In this document: in pieces, positions 9,609 to 18,231 of the stretch
How positions within the stretch are numbered: the stretch's first letter is position 1
Layout of the letters: each line of letters opens with the position of its first letter
Origin: Acidobacteriota bacterium
GTDB taxonomy: Bacteria; Acidobacteriota; Terriglobia; Bryobacterales; Bryobacteraceae
Assembly (NCBI GenBank): GCA_014584705.1
Contig: JACTMJ010000022.1
Location: forward strand, 111,613-175,612
Direction: 5' to 3'
DNA: 64,000 nucleotides
Notes under the pieces: generated by a model
Told to the model about the DNA's origin: nothing
The model's input: the letters and a program-made list of their open reading frames with translations, nothing else
The model's database searches: none
Translations under genes and position numbers: made by a program

Positions 9609-10772
9609 TCACGATTGCTTCGCCATGGCGGGAGTTCCGCTGGATTGGCGGCCCCGCTCACAGGCACGGAGGATGCCGGCGGCCAACTCGCGCGTGAGCT
9701 GCTCATCGCCCAGCAGCACACGATGCGGAAGCCAGAAGGCATCGCCAATCGACGCCTCGGCCACAGGGCATGGCATCACCCGGTTCGGCAATTCCCGGTA
9801 GAGCGGATTCTGATACAGAGTATGCGGATAGAAGGGCGTACAGGGAATACCTGCTTCCCCGAGCGCCGCCGCAAATTGATCGCGCGAGAGGCCGAGCGCC
9901 GATGCATCCACGCGGCCCAGCACCAGATACCAGCAATTGCGATTGACGGCCGGGGGAATCTCCTGCCAGCGAATGCCGGCAAGCCCGTGCAACTCTTCGA
10001 GCAGGATGGCGGCATTGCGGGTGCGGCGCTCAATCTGTTCGTCGAGCAGATCCAACTGTGCCATCAGGACCGCCGCCTGCAAAGCGGTGATACGAAAATT
10101 CGATCCGAGTTCAAAATGGGCAAAAAAACTATGGCCGGGACGTCGCCCCTGGTTGGCGATCGAGCGAATGCGCGCGGCGTAGTCCTCGCGGTTCGCGACA
10201 ACCATGCCGCCTTCTCCGGCGGTGAGCGCCTTGCCGTTCTGAAAACTGAATGAGCCGCAATCGCCGAAGCTCCCCGCGCGGCGGCCGTTCCACTCGCAGC
10301 CATGGGCGTGCGCGGCGTCTTCAATCACAGTCAGCCCATGCTCGCGGGCTATAGGAAGCAGACGATCCAGATCAGCGAGCGGTCCGCCGAAGTGGACGAT
10401 AATGATGGCTTTGGTAGCGGGTGAAATCGCCTCTTCCACCCGGGCCGGGTCCATATTGAAGGAGTACGGCTCAGTGTCGACAAAGACGGGCGTAGCGCCG
10501 ACGCGGGAAACGGCGGTAGCGGTGGAAACGAACGAGATCGCGGGAACGATCACTTGATCGCCGGGGCCGATATCGGCGGCCTGAAGCGCGGTTTCGAGCG
10601 TCACGGTGCCATTCGACATCGCAATGCCGTGCCCGCAGTGCTGGTAACGGGCGAAGCGCTCTTCAAATTCGCCCACTATCGGGTGAAATCCGCCCCATTG
10701 CGTGCTTTCAAGCACCTGTCGCAGATAGCCGAAGGAGGCTTCCGTGTGAATCGGCCAGTTCGGAAATTGCAT
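9609..10772 (-). CDS. DegT/DnrJ/EryC1/StrS-family PLP-dependent aminotransferase
   Basis: 387 residues. Family features in order: the substrate-loop region near residues 48-60 (HGIAMSNGTVTLE), the strand VIVPAISFVSTATAV, the PLP aspartate in VIEDAAHAHG (D152) and the Schiff-base lysine in SFQNGKALTAGEGG (K181). These enzymes transaminate keto-sugars or aminoshikimate-type compounds with glutamate or glutamine as donor. No nucleotide-sugar pathway genes lie nearby, so the substrate cannot be deduced, and some members have become dehydratases or regulators. It appears to head the run S9-FAH-DUF1080-esterase. The purine-rich AGGGG directly abuts the ATG at 10772, which is too close for a normal Shine-Dalgarno. 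A TATA-like stretch (10778-10790) lies just upstream, so a very short leader is possible. Confidence 0.87.
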   Translation of the reverse strand: MQFPNWPIHTEASFGYLRQVLESTQWGGFHPIVGEFEERFARYQHCGHGIAMSNGTVTLETALQAADIGPGDQVIVPAISFVSTATAVSRVGATPVFVDTEPYSFNMDPARVEEAISPATKAIIIVHFGGPLADLDRLLPIAREHGLTVIEDAAHAHGCEWNGRRAGSFGDCGSFSFQNGKALTAGEGGMVVANREDYAARIRSIANQGRRPGHSFFAHFELGSNFRITALQAAVLMAQLDLLDEQIERRTRNAAILLEELHGLAGIRWQEIPPAVNRNCWYLVLGRVDASALGLSRDQFAAALGEAGIPCTPFYPHTLYQNPLYRELPNRVMPCPVAEASIGDAFWLPHRVLLGDEQLTRELAAGILRACERGRQSSGTPAMAKQS

Positions 10773-10843
10773 CCCCTATACTGTACAGAAATTTGGGAAT
10801 CGGACGAAATCGCCGGTTCCGCGAACGCGCGGCGAGGGGGAGT

Positions 10844-11116
10844 ATGACGGCTTTTGAGGAACACGCGGAAACGCTCGAAAAGCACGAGTTCATGCTGGGC
10901 GCCGCGCGCGGACGCCTGGCCGTGAGCATGGATATCCTCACGGACGCGCTGGTGCTGGCCGGGCAGCACGGCGTCTACATGCAAACGGTGACGAAGGGCA
11001 GACGCATTCCGCGCGACGTGGAACTGATGATCAAGGGGATCGAGCAGGCCAAGGAACTGGTCTTCAGCGTGATGGAAGAACTCAAGCGCGAGAAGCAGGC
11101 CGACGCCCGCGGCTAA
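10844..11116 (+). CDS. Small hypothetical protein, mostly alpha-helical
   Basis: 90 residues, charged and predicted mostly helical, with no signal peptide or membrane segment. The ATG at 10844 has GAGGGGGAG just upstream; an in-frame start at 10793 lacks such a site and would overlap the promoter region of the divergent aminotransferase gene. The sequence begins MTAFEEHAETLEKHEFMLGA, and the C-terminal part is a long helix rich in Glu and Lys. I do not recognise the family. It is divergent from the DegT gene (71 bp between starts), and its TAA stop overlaps the stop of the convergent TIGR01777 gene by 4 bp. Confidence 0.7.
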   Translation: MTAFEEHAETLEKHEFMLGAARGRLAVSMDILTDALVLAGQHGVYMQTVTKGRRIPRDVELMIKGIEQAKELVFSVMEELKREKQADARG

Positions 11117-12015
11117 CTCTTGAGCAAATGGCGCAGCGCGGCATGCAGGCCGCCGTACTGGAAGCGGAAACCCGCCGCCTCCGCCGCCAACGGCCTCACG
11201 CGATGGCTGGCCAGCAAAGGCTCCGCGCCCTCGCCGAACAAGAGTTTCAGGCCAAACTCCGGCGCGGGTAGCACGGCGGGACGTTTGAGGATGCGGGCTA
11301 GCGTGCCTGTGAATTCCGCATTCGTTACCGGGTTCGGCGCAACGGCGTTCCACACTCCCTGGATGTGCGGGTAGCGCAAGGCAAAGAGGATCATCCCCAC
11401 CAGATCGCCTGCGTGGATCCAGCTCATCCACTGGCTGCCATCGCCCAGACGCCCGCCGAGCCCGATACGAAACAGCGGTAGCATCCGCGCCAACGCTCCG
11501 CCTTCCGCGCCGAGCACGATGCCGAAGCGGAGACGGAGCACGCGCACGCCCAAGTCCGCGGCTCGCAGGGCTTCGGCCTCCCACTCCTGGCAGACCTCGG
11601 CGAGAAAATCGCCGCCGGGACCGGATTCTTCATCCAGCCACTCGTCGCCGCGCGACCCATAGTAGCCCACCGCCGAAGCGCAAATCAGGGTTTGGGGACG
11701 CGGTTCCGCCATGGCGATCGCGCTCACCAGGTTTCGCGTGGAAACCACGCGGCTCTCGCGAATGCGGCGCTTGATTTCAGGAGACCAGCGCTGGGCGACG
11801 GGCTCCCCCATGAGGTGTACCAGCGCTTCGCTGCCCGCAAGACTGTCGGGCGGCGCCGCTTCGCGGAGCGGGTCCCACAAATGAGGAACGACCCCGGAGG
11901 GCAGGCCCGGGCGCAATTGGCGTGTGAGCAGATGGACGCTCGCCCCCGCGGGAAGAAGCTGGGCAAGAAGACGTCCTCCAACGAAGCCAGTCCCACCGCT
12001 GATTGTCACCCGCAT
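11113..12015 (-). CDS. TIGR01777-family NAD(P)-dependent epimerase (YfcH-like SDR)
   Basis: 300 residues of the extended SDR type. The start at 12015 puts the Rossmann motif (MRVTISGGTGFVGGRL, GxxGxxG) directly at the N-terminus; longer in-frame extensions have no homologous-looking sequence. TIGR01777 hallmarks are ALVHLMGEPVAQRWSPEIK, the SRVVST segment, SAVGYYGSRGDEWLDE, LRFGIVLG and the WIHAGDL motif. The usual SDR YxxxK is replaced in this family by the YYG region. The cellular role of YfcH-like proteins is unresolved; they are often called sugar-nucleotide epimerases without proof. Its stop overlaps that of the small convergent gene by 4 bp, and it lies 67 bp downstream of the aldehyde dehydrogenase gene on the same strand. 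Confidence 0.9.
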   Translation of the reverse strand: MRVTISGGTGFVGGRLLAQLLPAGASVHLLTRQLRPGLPSGVVPHLWDPLREAAPPDSLAGSEALVHLMGEPVAQRWSPEIKRRIRESRVVSTRNLVSAIAMAEPRPQTLICASAVGYYGSRGDEWLDEESGPGGDFLAEVCQEWEAEALRAADLGVRVLRLRFGIVLGAEGGALARMLPLFRIGLGGRLGDGSQWMSWIHAGDLVGMILFALRYPHIQGVWNAVAPNPVTNAEFTGTLARILKRPAVLPAPEFGLKLLFGEGAEPLLASHRVRPLAAEAAGFRFQYGGLHAALRHLLKS

Positions 12016-12082
12016 CCGGTTGCCATTGTACGCGAATGATGCCTGCACGCGCTTCCGTTCATGGAAATGGCGACGACCCGCA

Positions 12083-13549
12083 TCAGATGATGCGCAGCGC
12101 GCCTCCAATGGCCAACTGGCGTTCTCTGGTGAAGGTCATCGGGGTGGTGACCCCTTCCCCGGTGGGAGTAGCAATGCTGAAACTGAGGTATCCGGCTCCG
12201 CCGGCGCCCAACGCGGCGGAGCACGCGGCGTTGTGGACTACCAGGGTGGTGTTCATCGCCCTGGCAAATTTCGTGACCGTATCCACGTTCCGGGAATGAA
12301 TGATGGCGGTATGACGATAGCCATGCTCGGCTTGCACGGCAGCGGCAATGGCCGCATCGGCATCCGGGACGCGGACGATCGGAACGAACGGCATCATCTG
12401 CTCTTCCTGCACGAAGGCATGATCCGACGCGGTTTCTCCAAAGAGGAGCGGAGTACCTTCCGGGATCCGCACGCCCGCAGCCGCGGCAAGCACGGAAGTA
12501 TCCTTCCCTACCAGTTCTTTCTTGAGATGCGCGCGACCACAGCCCACGCCGCCGCCGTCGAACTTGAACGCGGCATCGGCCAGACGCTCAATGGCGGCCG
12601 CATCCAATTGGATAGCGCCCGCGCGCTTCATTGCGGCGATGAAGGCATCGGCAACGGAGGCCACGACGAAGACCTCCTTCTCGCCAATGCAAAGCAGGTT
12701 GTTATCGAACGATCCGCCGGCGACAATCGCGCGCGCGGCGGCGTCCAGATCCGCGGTTTCATCCACCACCACGGGGGGATTTCCCGGCCCGGCCGCAATC
12801 ACGCGCTTGCCGTGCTTCATGGCCGCCTTCACCACGGAGGGGCCTCCGGTGACGCAAAGCAGGGCGATCGACGGGTGCTGGAACAGTTCTTCGGCATGGC
12901 GCAACGTCGCTTCCGAGGTGGTGGCAATCACGTTACGCAACCCCACTTCGCGTTCGATCTCGCGGTTGAAGGCGCGCAACGCATGCTGGGCGCACTTCGC
13001 GCCGGAGGGGTGCGCTCCAAAGACAGCCGTGTTTCCGGCGGCGATCACATTGATGGCGTTGCTGGCCATGGTGGGAATGGAGTGGGTGACGGGCAGCACC
13101 ATGCCGATGACGCCCCAAGGCGCGTGCTCCAAAATCGAGAGGCCGGTGGAATCGCTTCGTGCCTGCGTGCGCAGCGCTTCCACACCCAGCACTTTCGGGA
13201 TAGAAAGCAGCTTTTCGGTCTTGTGGTCAACGCGGCCGAGCCGGGTCTCCGCCAATTCCATCGCCGCCCATTCCGCGGCGCGATCGACGCACATCCGGCG
13301 AATGATTGCGATGATCCTGCCCCGGTCATCGAGGCTCATTCCGGCCAGGCGAAGCTGGGCTTCCGCCGCGGCCTTGACGGCCTCGTCCACGGTGGCGAAG
13401 ACGCCATCGCCAGGCAGCGCGGCCGGCACCGCCGGGTGGACGACACGCGGGCCGGCGCTCGCGGATGCAACCGCCGCCGTTCCGCCCGCGCGCCATCGCG
13501 CCAACACCGCATCCACGGTTTCCGCGATTGTCATCTCTCGACTTGCCAT
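12083..13549 (-). CDS. CoA-acylating aldehyde dehydrogenase, PduP/EutE-like
   Basis: 488 residues. The family is the NAD- and CoA-dependent aldehyde dehydrogenases of the PduP/EutE group, which convert propionaldehyde or acetaldehyde to the acyl-CoA. Evidence is the active-site segment DNNLLCIGEKE with C287, plus LGVIEHAPWGVIG-like and ITHSIPT-like stretches, TGGPSVVKAAM, and a final glycine-rich segment before the C-terminus. The ATG at 13549 has GGGAGGGG upstream. Residues about 6-23 (MTIAETVDAVLARWRAGG) can form an amphipathic helix and are followed by an Ala/Ser-rich linker of about 20 residues. This is the arrangement of microcompartment encapsulation peptides in PduP. No shell protein, diol dehydratase or alcohol dehydrogenase gene lies in the window, so any shell partner would be elsewhere. 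Confidence 0.85.
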   Translation of the reverse strand: MASREMTIAETVDAVLARWRAGGTAAVASASAGPRVVHPAVPAALPGDGVFATVDEAVKAAAEAQLRLAGMSLDDRGRIIAIIRRMCVDRAAEWAAMELAETRLGRVDHKTEKLLSIPKVLGVEALRTQARSDSTGLSILEHAPWGVIGMVLPVTHSIPTMASNAINVIAAGNTAVFGAHPSGAKCAQHALRAFNREIEREVGLRNVIATTSEATLRHAEELFQHPSIALLCVTGGPSVVKAAMKHGKRVIAAGPGNPPVVVDETADLDAAARAIVAGGSFDNNLLCIGEKEVFVVASVADAFIAAMKRAGAIQLDAAAIERLADAAFKFDGGGVGCGRAHLKKELVGKDTSVLAAAAGVRIPEGTPLLFGETASDHAFVQEEQMMPFVPIVRVPDADAAIAAAVQAEHGYRHTAIIHSRNVDTVTKFARAMNTTLVVHNAACSAALGAGGAGYLSFSIATPTGEGVTTPMTFTRERQLAIGGALRII

Positions 13550-13626
13550 GAGGACGCCCCTCCCTCGAAAGCCTATTCTACCGTTGGGGAAAGCCGCGCG
13601 CTTGCGCGGGAAGGGCCGAAGACGGT

Positions 13627-13651
13627 AGCGGGGCTGCAATGCAGCCCCGCT
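13627..13651. repeat. 25-bp perfect palindrome (possible terminator or extragenic palindrome)
   Basis: Two perfect 12-bp arms (13627-13638 and 13640-13651) of sequence AGCGGGGCTGCA and its complement flank a single base at 13639. It lies 28 bp after the sigma-factor stop codon (minus strand) and 77 bp before the start of the aldehyde dehydrogenase. A folded RNA would have a GC-rich stem, but no U-tract follows on either strand. It is therefore not a classical intrinsic terminator. A similar hairpin follows another stop codon at 46754-46774. Confidence 0.6.
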
Positions 13652-13679
13652 GATGCCGCGCTTTGAAGCGCCCCGCGCT

Positions 13680-14375
13680 CTACGCGGCGAGGGCAAAGGT
13701 GTTTGCGGGAAGGTTGGCATCAATCTTCCGTCGGACCCGCATCAAGCGAAGCCGCACGGCAAGGGCGCTGCACCCGAGCTTTTTCGCGATCTCACCGCTG
13801 CTATAGCCGCTCACGTAATGCAGGCTGAGGAGCCTCTTCTCCTCCGGCTGGCAGCAGCTCACGATTTCATTCCAAAGCAGGCTGGTGGAGGAAGGCCCGC
13901 AGGCCGCCGTCGTTTCTTCAATCTCTTCGCTGCGTTGCACCTTGATGGCGTGGGCGCTGAACATGTGCTTGGCGATGCTGGCGATCCAGACTTCAAGGGC
14001 CTCTGGCGTCCGCAACTGATGCAGACGCTCCCAGCCCCGGCTCCACGCCGCCTGAGCGATCTCCTCCGCCGCGTCTTCGTTCGCGCCGCGGGAACGCAGG
14101 AAGCGGACCGTCCGCGGAAATCCGGCCTGGTACGCGGCTCCGTACTGTTCCACCGTGAGGCCTCTGGCGGATTCCTCTCTTTCTTCGGGCACCGGGCTAG
14201 CGCTTGGATGCGCGGGAACTTCCTCGACTCTGGCCTGCATGCTGGGCCGGTGAAGCGCAAGCGGAGAGGGCGGCACTCGACGGCCCTCCACCTCGGGACC
14301 AAAGAATTTCCCGCACTGAGGAATCGGGTGCCCGTTCGTCTGAAAACTTGCCGAATCGATTGTTCTGGTTGCCAT
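13680..14375 (-). CDS. ECF-type RNA polymerase sigma factor (sigma-70 family)
   Basis: 231 residues. Region 2 is visible at about residues 80-140 (AGFPRTVRFLRSRGANEDAAEE ending in a helix with AWSRGWERLHQL). Region 4 with its helix-turn-helix is at about 180-225 (LSLHYVSGYSSGEIAKKLGCSALAVRLRLMRVRRKI). The roughly 70 residues in front are unlike either domain and may be an N-terminal extension, or the true start may be internal. An ATG at 14375 is used; a TTG two codons upstream and an ATG near residue 46 are alternatives, none with a clear SD. No anti-sigma gene sits beside it, unlike most ECF systems. It is divergent from the histidine kinase gene (289 bp between starts). Confidence 0.82.
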   Translation of the reverse strand: MATRTIDSASFQTNGHPIPQCGKFFGPEVEGRRVPPSPLALHRPSMQARVEEVPAHPSASPVPEEREESARGLTVEQYGAAYQAGFPRTVRFLRSRGANEDAAEEIAQAAWSRGWERLHQLRTPEALEVWIASIAKHMFSAHAIKVQRSEEIEETTAACGPSSTSLLWNEIVSCCQPEEKRLLSLHYVSGYSSGEIAKKLGCSALAVRLRLMRVRRKIDANLPANTFALAA

Positions 14376-14478
14376 GCCCAATGGAAGGCAATCCAGCCGC
14401 CAAACCCGCCCAAATTCTCAGATCGGAATAAAAAAGCCTGGAAAAGCATGAAAACAACGGGCTTCCCGCGCCTTGCCC

Positions 14479-14506
14479 CGGGGCCACGCCGCGGAGTGCG
14501 GCCCCG
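14479..14506. repeat. Imperfect GC-rich inverted repeat between sigma factor and kinase genes
   Basis: The arms CGGGGCC (14479-14485) and GGCCCCG (14500-14506) flank a 14-base loop that can pair a little further. It lies in the 288-bp divergent intergenic region between the sigma factor (minus) and histidine kinase (plus). It could act as an operator or simply be another GC-rich palindrome. No consensus promoter hexamers stand out beside it. Confidence 0.35.
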
Positions 14507-14663
14507 CAATGCCACGGAAGAATGTCTAGTTTCTGAACACTTGTCGGAATCCTGGACAGAGAGAGGCGGAAAGCCGTTCCGGCCGCGGCCGGCCTTTCCG
14601 CATTCCAAACCCTGGCTCGATAGAAACACGTCGCCCGCCCCCTGCCCTCTTGAAACGTATACA

Positions 14664-16733
14664 GTGATTGGAGTGCATTCCATCTCGATCCGCCCGCTCT
14701 GGCAAAAGTTCCTGGTGCTCGGCCTTGCCGCCGCCGTTGCCATTGGCGCCGGAAACCTGTCTCAGCGATACCTTGGCGACGAGTTCGAGACTACCTTTGG
14801 GCTGCTGGCGGTCGTCGTCGCGGGCATTTTCGGGGGCGCTCGATTCGGAATGCTGGCTGCGGTGCTCACGGGAATTTTCACGAATTTCGGGCATTCGGAT
14901 AGCCCGCTGCTTCTTGCTTCCCCCACGCGCTCCACGGTCGCCGGATTCATCGTTTTTCTGGCGATCTCTCTGGTGGTGGTCTTGATCCTTCATCAGCTTC
15001 AGCGTTACGCAACGGATCTGGAGAGAAAAGAATCCGCGCTGCGGCTGGCCCGGCAAGCCGAGGAATCCGAGCGCGTTCTTCGCCGCACGGCGGAACAACA
15101 CTACGCCCGCGAAGCCATCCGCTTTGAAACGGTGCTTTCCGGGATTCCGGACGCCGTCGTTTCCGTGGACTGTGAGGGCAAGGTCCGTTTTGTGAACGCG
15201 GCCGCGCTCGCATTCTCTGGACTTCGCGCGGAAGAATGCCTTGGGAAGCCGATTGAGGAGATGTGGACGATCCATTCGAGGCCAACCGGAGAGCGGGTCG
15301 AACCCCTGGCGCTTACAGTGCTTCGGACAGGGAAGGCGGAACGGGACAGCGATGGGCTCATTCTGGCCTCGAAACTGGCGGGCAACCGGGACGTGGGCGT
15401 TTCCGCCGCGCCGGTTCACGATGAGAACGGAGCGCTTACCGGAGCCGTAATCATCCTGAGAGACACCACCGAAGCCCACGCCGCGGAACAGCGGCTGAGG
15501 GATTATGAGCAGCGTTTCCGGCTGGCCACCGATGCGGCCAACATCGGCGTCTGGGTTTGGGATCCGGAGACCGATACCGCGCTTTGGAATCAAAACCTGA
15601 CACGCATGGTGGGGCTTGGCGACTTCGAATATGAGGGTTCAATCCGCGCGTTCTACGACAAAGTGACGCCCAACGAACGGGAGCCTCTGCGGGAGGCGAT
15701 ACGCGCGGCGGTGAAGAATCGGGAGTCGTTTTACCGCGAGTTTCCGATGCTCTCCGAATCAGGCGAGAACCGTTGGCTCGCGGGCGCGGGAGCCGGCGTT
15801 TACGACGAGAAGACGGGGAAAGTCCGGTTCATCGCCGGCGTGAATCTCGACATCACGGACCGAAAGATCGCGGAAGCGCGCATTCGCGAGCTCAACGACA
15901 GCCTGGCCGAAAGCGCGGCACACCTCGGCCAGGCGAACCGCGATCTGCAGGAACGCTCCCGCCAGTTGGAGACGATCCTCTCGGAACGGACCGCGTTTCT
16001 CTCCAGCATGAGCCACGAACTGCGGACCCCCCTGCACTCCATCAGCGGGTTTCTGGAATTGCTGTTCGAGGATCCGGAATCGCAGAGTCTCAATGAGCGG
16101 CAACGCCGCTTTCTGCGCAACATTGAGAGCAGCGCGCAGCACCTGATCCGGGTGGTAAACGATGTGCTCGACCTCTCGCGCATCTCGGCGGGACGCTTGC
16201 GGCTGAACCTGGAACAGTTCGATCTTCGCGCCGTCGCGGAGCCCGTCGTCGTTTCGCTGCTTCCCATCGCCAAGGATCAGGGCGTGGAGCTTGCCCTGCA
16301 CGGAACGGACCGCCCGTCTCTGTTCGCGGACCCCGAGAGAGTCCGCCAGATTCTGACGAACCTGGTGAGCAATGCGATCAAGTACACTCCGGCCGGCGGG
16401 CGGGTGGCCGTAACGTTAGGGCAGGCGGAGGAACGAATTTTCGCCGAGGTCGAGGATACGGGCATTGGAATCGACCCGGCGGACCTGGACCGGATCTTCG
16501 GCGAATTCGAGCAGGTGCATCACCCGACCTTCCGGCCAAAGCTGCGGGGAAGCGGGCTGGGCCTGCCGATCACCAAGAAACTGGTGGAGATGCAGGGCGG
16601 CTGCATCGAGGTGGAAAGCACACTGGGCGAGGGCAGCCGTTTTCGTATCTCCTTCCCGGCCCGCCCGCGCGGCCAGGCGGCCGAAGCGCCGGACGCAGCG
16701 AGCCCAAAACCGGACGCGACGGGCTCAGACTAA
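14664..16733 (+). CDS. Membrane-bound PAS-domain sensor histidine kinase
   Basis: About 689 residues from a GTG at 14664; a second GTG at 14673 is equally possible, and no in-frame ATG exists before the membrane domain ends. The first ~110 residues hold three or four hydrophobic helices resembling the DUF4118 (KdpD-like) module, followed by a short coiled coil. Two PAS domains follow (about 155-275 and 285-410; second ends with the PAC-like FIAGVNLDITDRKIAE). HisKA has SSMSHELRTP with phosphoacceptor H451. The HATPase_c domain shows NLVSNAIKYTP (N box), EDTGIGI (G1) and GSGLGLPITKKLVE (G2). The 3' end overlaps the convergent NtrC-type regulator gene by 9 bp. It likely phosphorylates that regulator or the CheY-like protein at 18232-18690, but partnership is inference. 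Confidence 0.9.
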   Translation: MIGVHSISIRPLWQKFLVLGLAAAVAIGAGNLSQRYLGDEFETTFGLLAVVVAGIFGGARFGMLAAVLTGIFTNFGHSDSPLLLASPTRSTVAGFIVFLAISLVVVLILHQLQRYATDLERKESALRLARQAEESERVLRRTAEQHYAREAIRFETVLSGIPDAVVSVDCEGKVRFVNAAALAFSGLRAEECLGKPIEEMWTIHSRPTGERVEPLALTVLRTGKAERDSDGLILASKLAGNRDVGVSAAPVHDENGALTGAVIILRDTTEAHAAEQRLRDYEQRFRLATDAANIGVWVWDPETDTALWNQNLTRMVGLGDFEYEGSIRAFYDKVTPNEREPLREAIRAAVKNRESFYREFPMLSESGENRWLAGAGAGVYDEKTGKVRFIAGVNLDITDRKIAEARIRELNDSLAESAAHLGQANRDLQERSRQLETILSERTAFLSSMSHELRTPLHSISGFLELLFEDPESQSLNERQRRFLRNIESSAQHLIRVVNDVLDLSRISAGRLRLNLEQFDLRAVAEPVVVSLLPIAKDQGVELALHGTDRPSLFADPERVRQILTNLVSNAIKYTPAGGRVAVTLGQAEERIFAEVEDTGIGIDPADLDRIFGEFEQVHHPTFRPKLRGSGLGLPITKKLVEMQGGCIEVESTLGEGSRFRISFPARPRGQAAEAPDAASPKPDATGSD

Positions 16734-18152
16734 AGCGTTCGAATTCGCCGGAGGTTCGGCCGCCGGAGAACCCGGATCCTCGATCTCGCTGAGCAGTTTA
16801 TAGAGCGTCGCCCTGGAGATGCCAAGCAGTTCGGCGGCGCGCGCCTTGTTTCCGTTGGCCACGCCCAGCACGTGGCGGGCGTATTGCCGGCCTAGCTCCG
16901 CAAGGGTGGGGAGGCTGGCTTGCGGAAAGGGAAAGGCGGGGAGCGGGTCAGCATGCTCCTCGCCGTACGCCTCGCCGTACTCGGCTGGAAAGTCGCCGAT
17001 GTCGATGGTGTCGCCCTCCGCCATCATCGCGGCGTGACCAATGACATTCTCCAATTCCCGAATGTTTCCCGGCCAGCGACGCCGCGACAGCGCCGCCATC
17101 GCGCGCGTGGAAATATCGTTGACCGCCTTGGAATACTCTTTGGCGAAGGACGCGATGAAATGCCGCGTGAGGAGCGGAATATCGTCGGGGCGCTGCGCGA
17201 GCGAAGGCAGCTTCACTTCCACCATCGCAAGGCGATAGTAGAGATCTTCGCGAAACGTCCCGGCGGCCATCATGGAATGAAGGTCGCGATTGGTTGCGCC
17301 GATAATCCGCACGCTCACGCGAACGGTATCCGGAGAACCGACCCGCTGCACTTCCTGATTCTGAATGGCGCGAAGGAGTTTGGTCTGCATCGCCAGCGGA
17401 AGATCTCCCAATTCATCCAGGAACAAAGTGCCGCCGTTCGCGGCCTCAAAGAATCCGATCTTGTTGGCGGTCGCTCCGGTAAACGATCCCTTGACGTGAC
17501 CGAAGAGTTCGCTTTCAAACAGCGTTTCCGCAACCGCGGAACAGTTGCAAACCACGAAGGGCCCCTTGGCTACCGGGCTCAGCGTATGGATGGCTTTGGC
17601 GACCAGTTCTTTTCCAGTGCCGGTTTCCCCCAGCACCAGCACGCTTCGGTAATGAGGCGCAATCCGGCGAATCCGGGCGAAAACATCCGCCATCACCGAA
17701 CTCCGGCCAATCATGCCGTGGAAACAATTGGCCGCGGCGGCTTCCCTTTCCAATTCCGTCGCGCGCAGGCGGCGGCGGGCCTCGTCGAGATACGCACCGA
17801 TCCTGGCGCGGAGATCCTTCACCGAAATGGGCTTGGTGAGATAGTCGGACGCCCCGCGCTGGATCGCCTCCACGGCGGAATCCGTCGAGTAATGGCCGGT
17901 GAGGAGCACGACATCGCATTGCGGCGCGACGGTGAGGAGTTCGTCGAGCATGTCGAGGCCGGTCGTGCCGGGCAGGATAAGGTCGACAATGGCGACATCC
18001 GGCCGCCACTTGCGGGCGAGCGCAAGGCCTTCCCGGGCCGTTTCGGAAGTGATCACCTTGACGGATGCCGAACGCAGCGCCTCTTCCACCAGCTCAAGCG
18101 CTGCCGGATCGTCGTCCACGGCAAGCACGCAGATTGTCTCGTCCGCTGCCAT
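16725..18152 (-). CDS. NtrC-family sigma-54-dependent response regulator
   Basis: 475 residues in three domains. The receiver (about 1-125) has the acidic pocket D13-D15, phosphoacceptor D57 and conserved K107. The AAA+ sigma-54 activation domain (about 145-375) has Walker A GETGTGKE at 175-182, the sigma-54-contacting loop as GSFTGA (222-227, a common variant of GAFTGA), Walker B LFLDEL and the FREDLYYRL sensor region. A Fis-type helix-turn-helix ends the protein ([20 protein letters not shown]). It activates transcription from -12/-24 promoters after phosphorylation. The gene runs convergent to the PAS histidine kinase, with 9 bp overlap at the stops, an uncommon layout for a cognate pair. 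No target promoter was identified here. Confidence 0.95.
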   Translation of the reverse strand: MAADETICVLAVDDDPAALELVEEALRSASVKVITSETAREGLALARKWRPDVAIVDLILPGTTGLDMLDELLTVAPQCDVVLLTGHYSTDSAVEAIQRGASDYLTKPISVKDLRARIGAYLDEARRRLRATELEREAAAANCFHGMIGRSSVMADVFARIRRIAPHYRSVLVLGETGTGKELVAKAIHTLSPVAKGPFVVCNCSAVAETLFESELFGHVKGSFTGATANKIGFFEAANGGTLFLDELGDLPLAMQTKLLRAIQNQEVQRVGSPDTVRVSVRIIGATNRDLHSMMAAGTFREDLYYRLAMVEVKLPSLAQRPDDIPLLTRHFIASFAKEYSKAVNDISTRAMAALSRRRWPGNIRELENVIGHAAMMAEGDTIDIGDFPAEYGEAYGEEHADPLPAFPFPQASLPTLAELGRQYARHVLGVANGNKARAAELLGISRATLYKLLSEIEDPGSPAAEPPANSNALV

Positions 18153-18231
18153 TCCCCCACAGTATCCGATTTTCTGAGTCTGGGTTTACGCCCGGGGCCA
18201 AGCGCGGTAGCGAGCGGGGTGCGCCGCGGAA

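Noticed and set aside
11924..13666. Plus-strand open frame opposite the aldehyde dehydrogenase
   Set aside because: Antisense to a gene with a clear catalytic cysteine and family motifs; the product is histidine/arginine-rich without family resemblance.
13653..14663. In-frame extension of the histidine kinase upstream of the GTG
   Set aside because: The extension overlaps the sigma-factor gene on the opposite strand and has no recognisable sequence before the membrane domain, so the kinase is started at the GTG at 14664.
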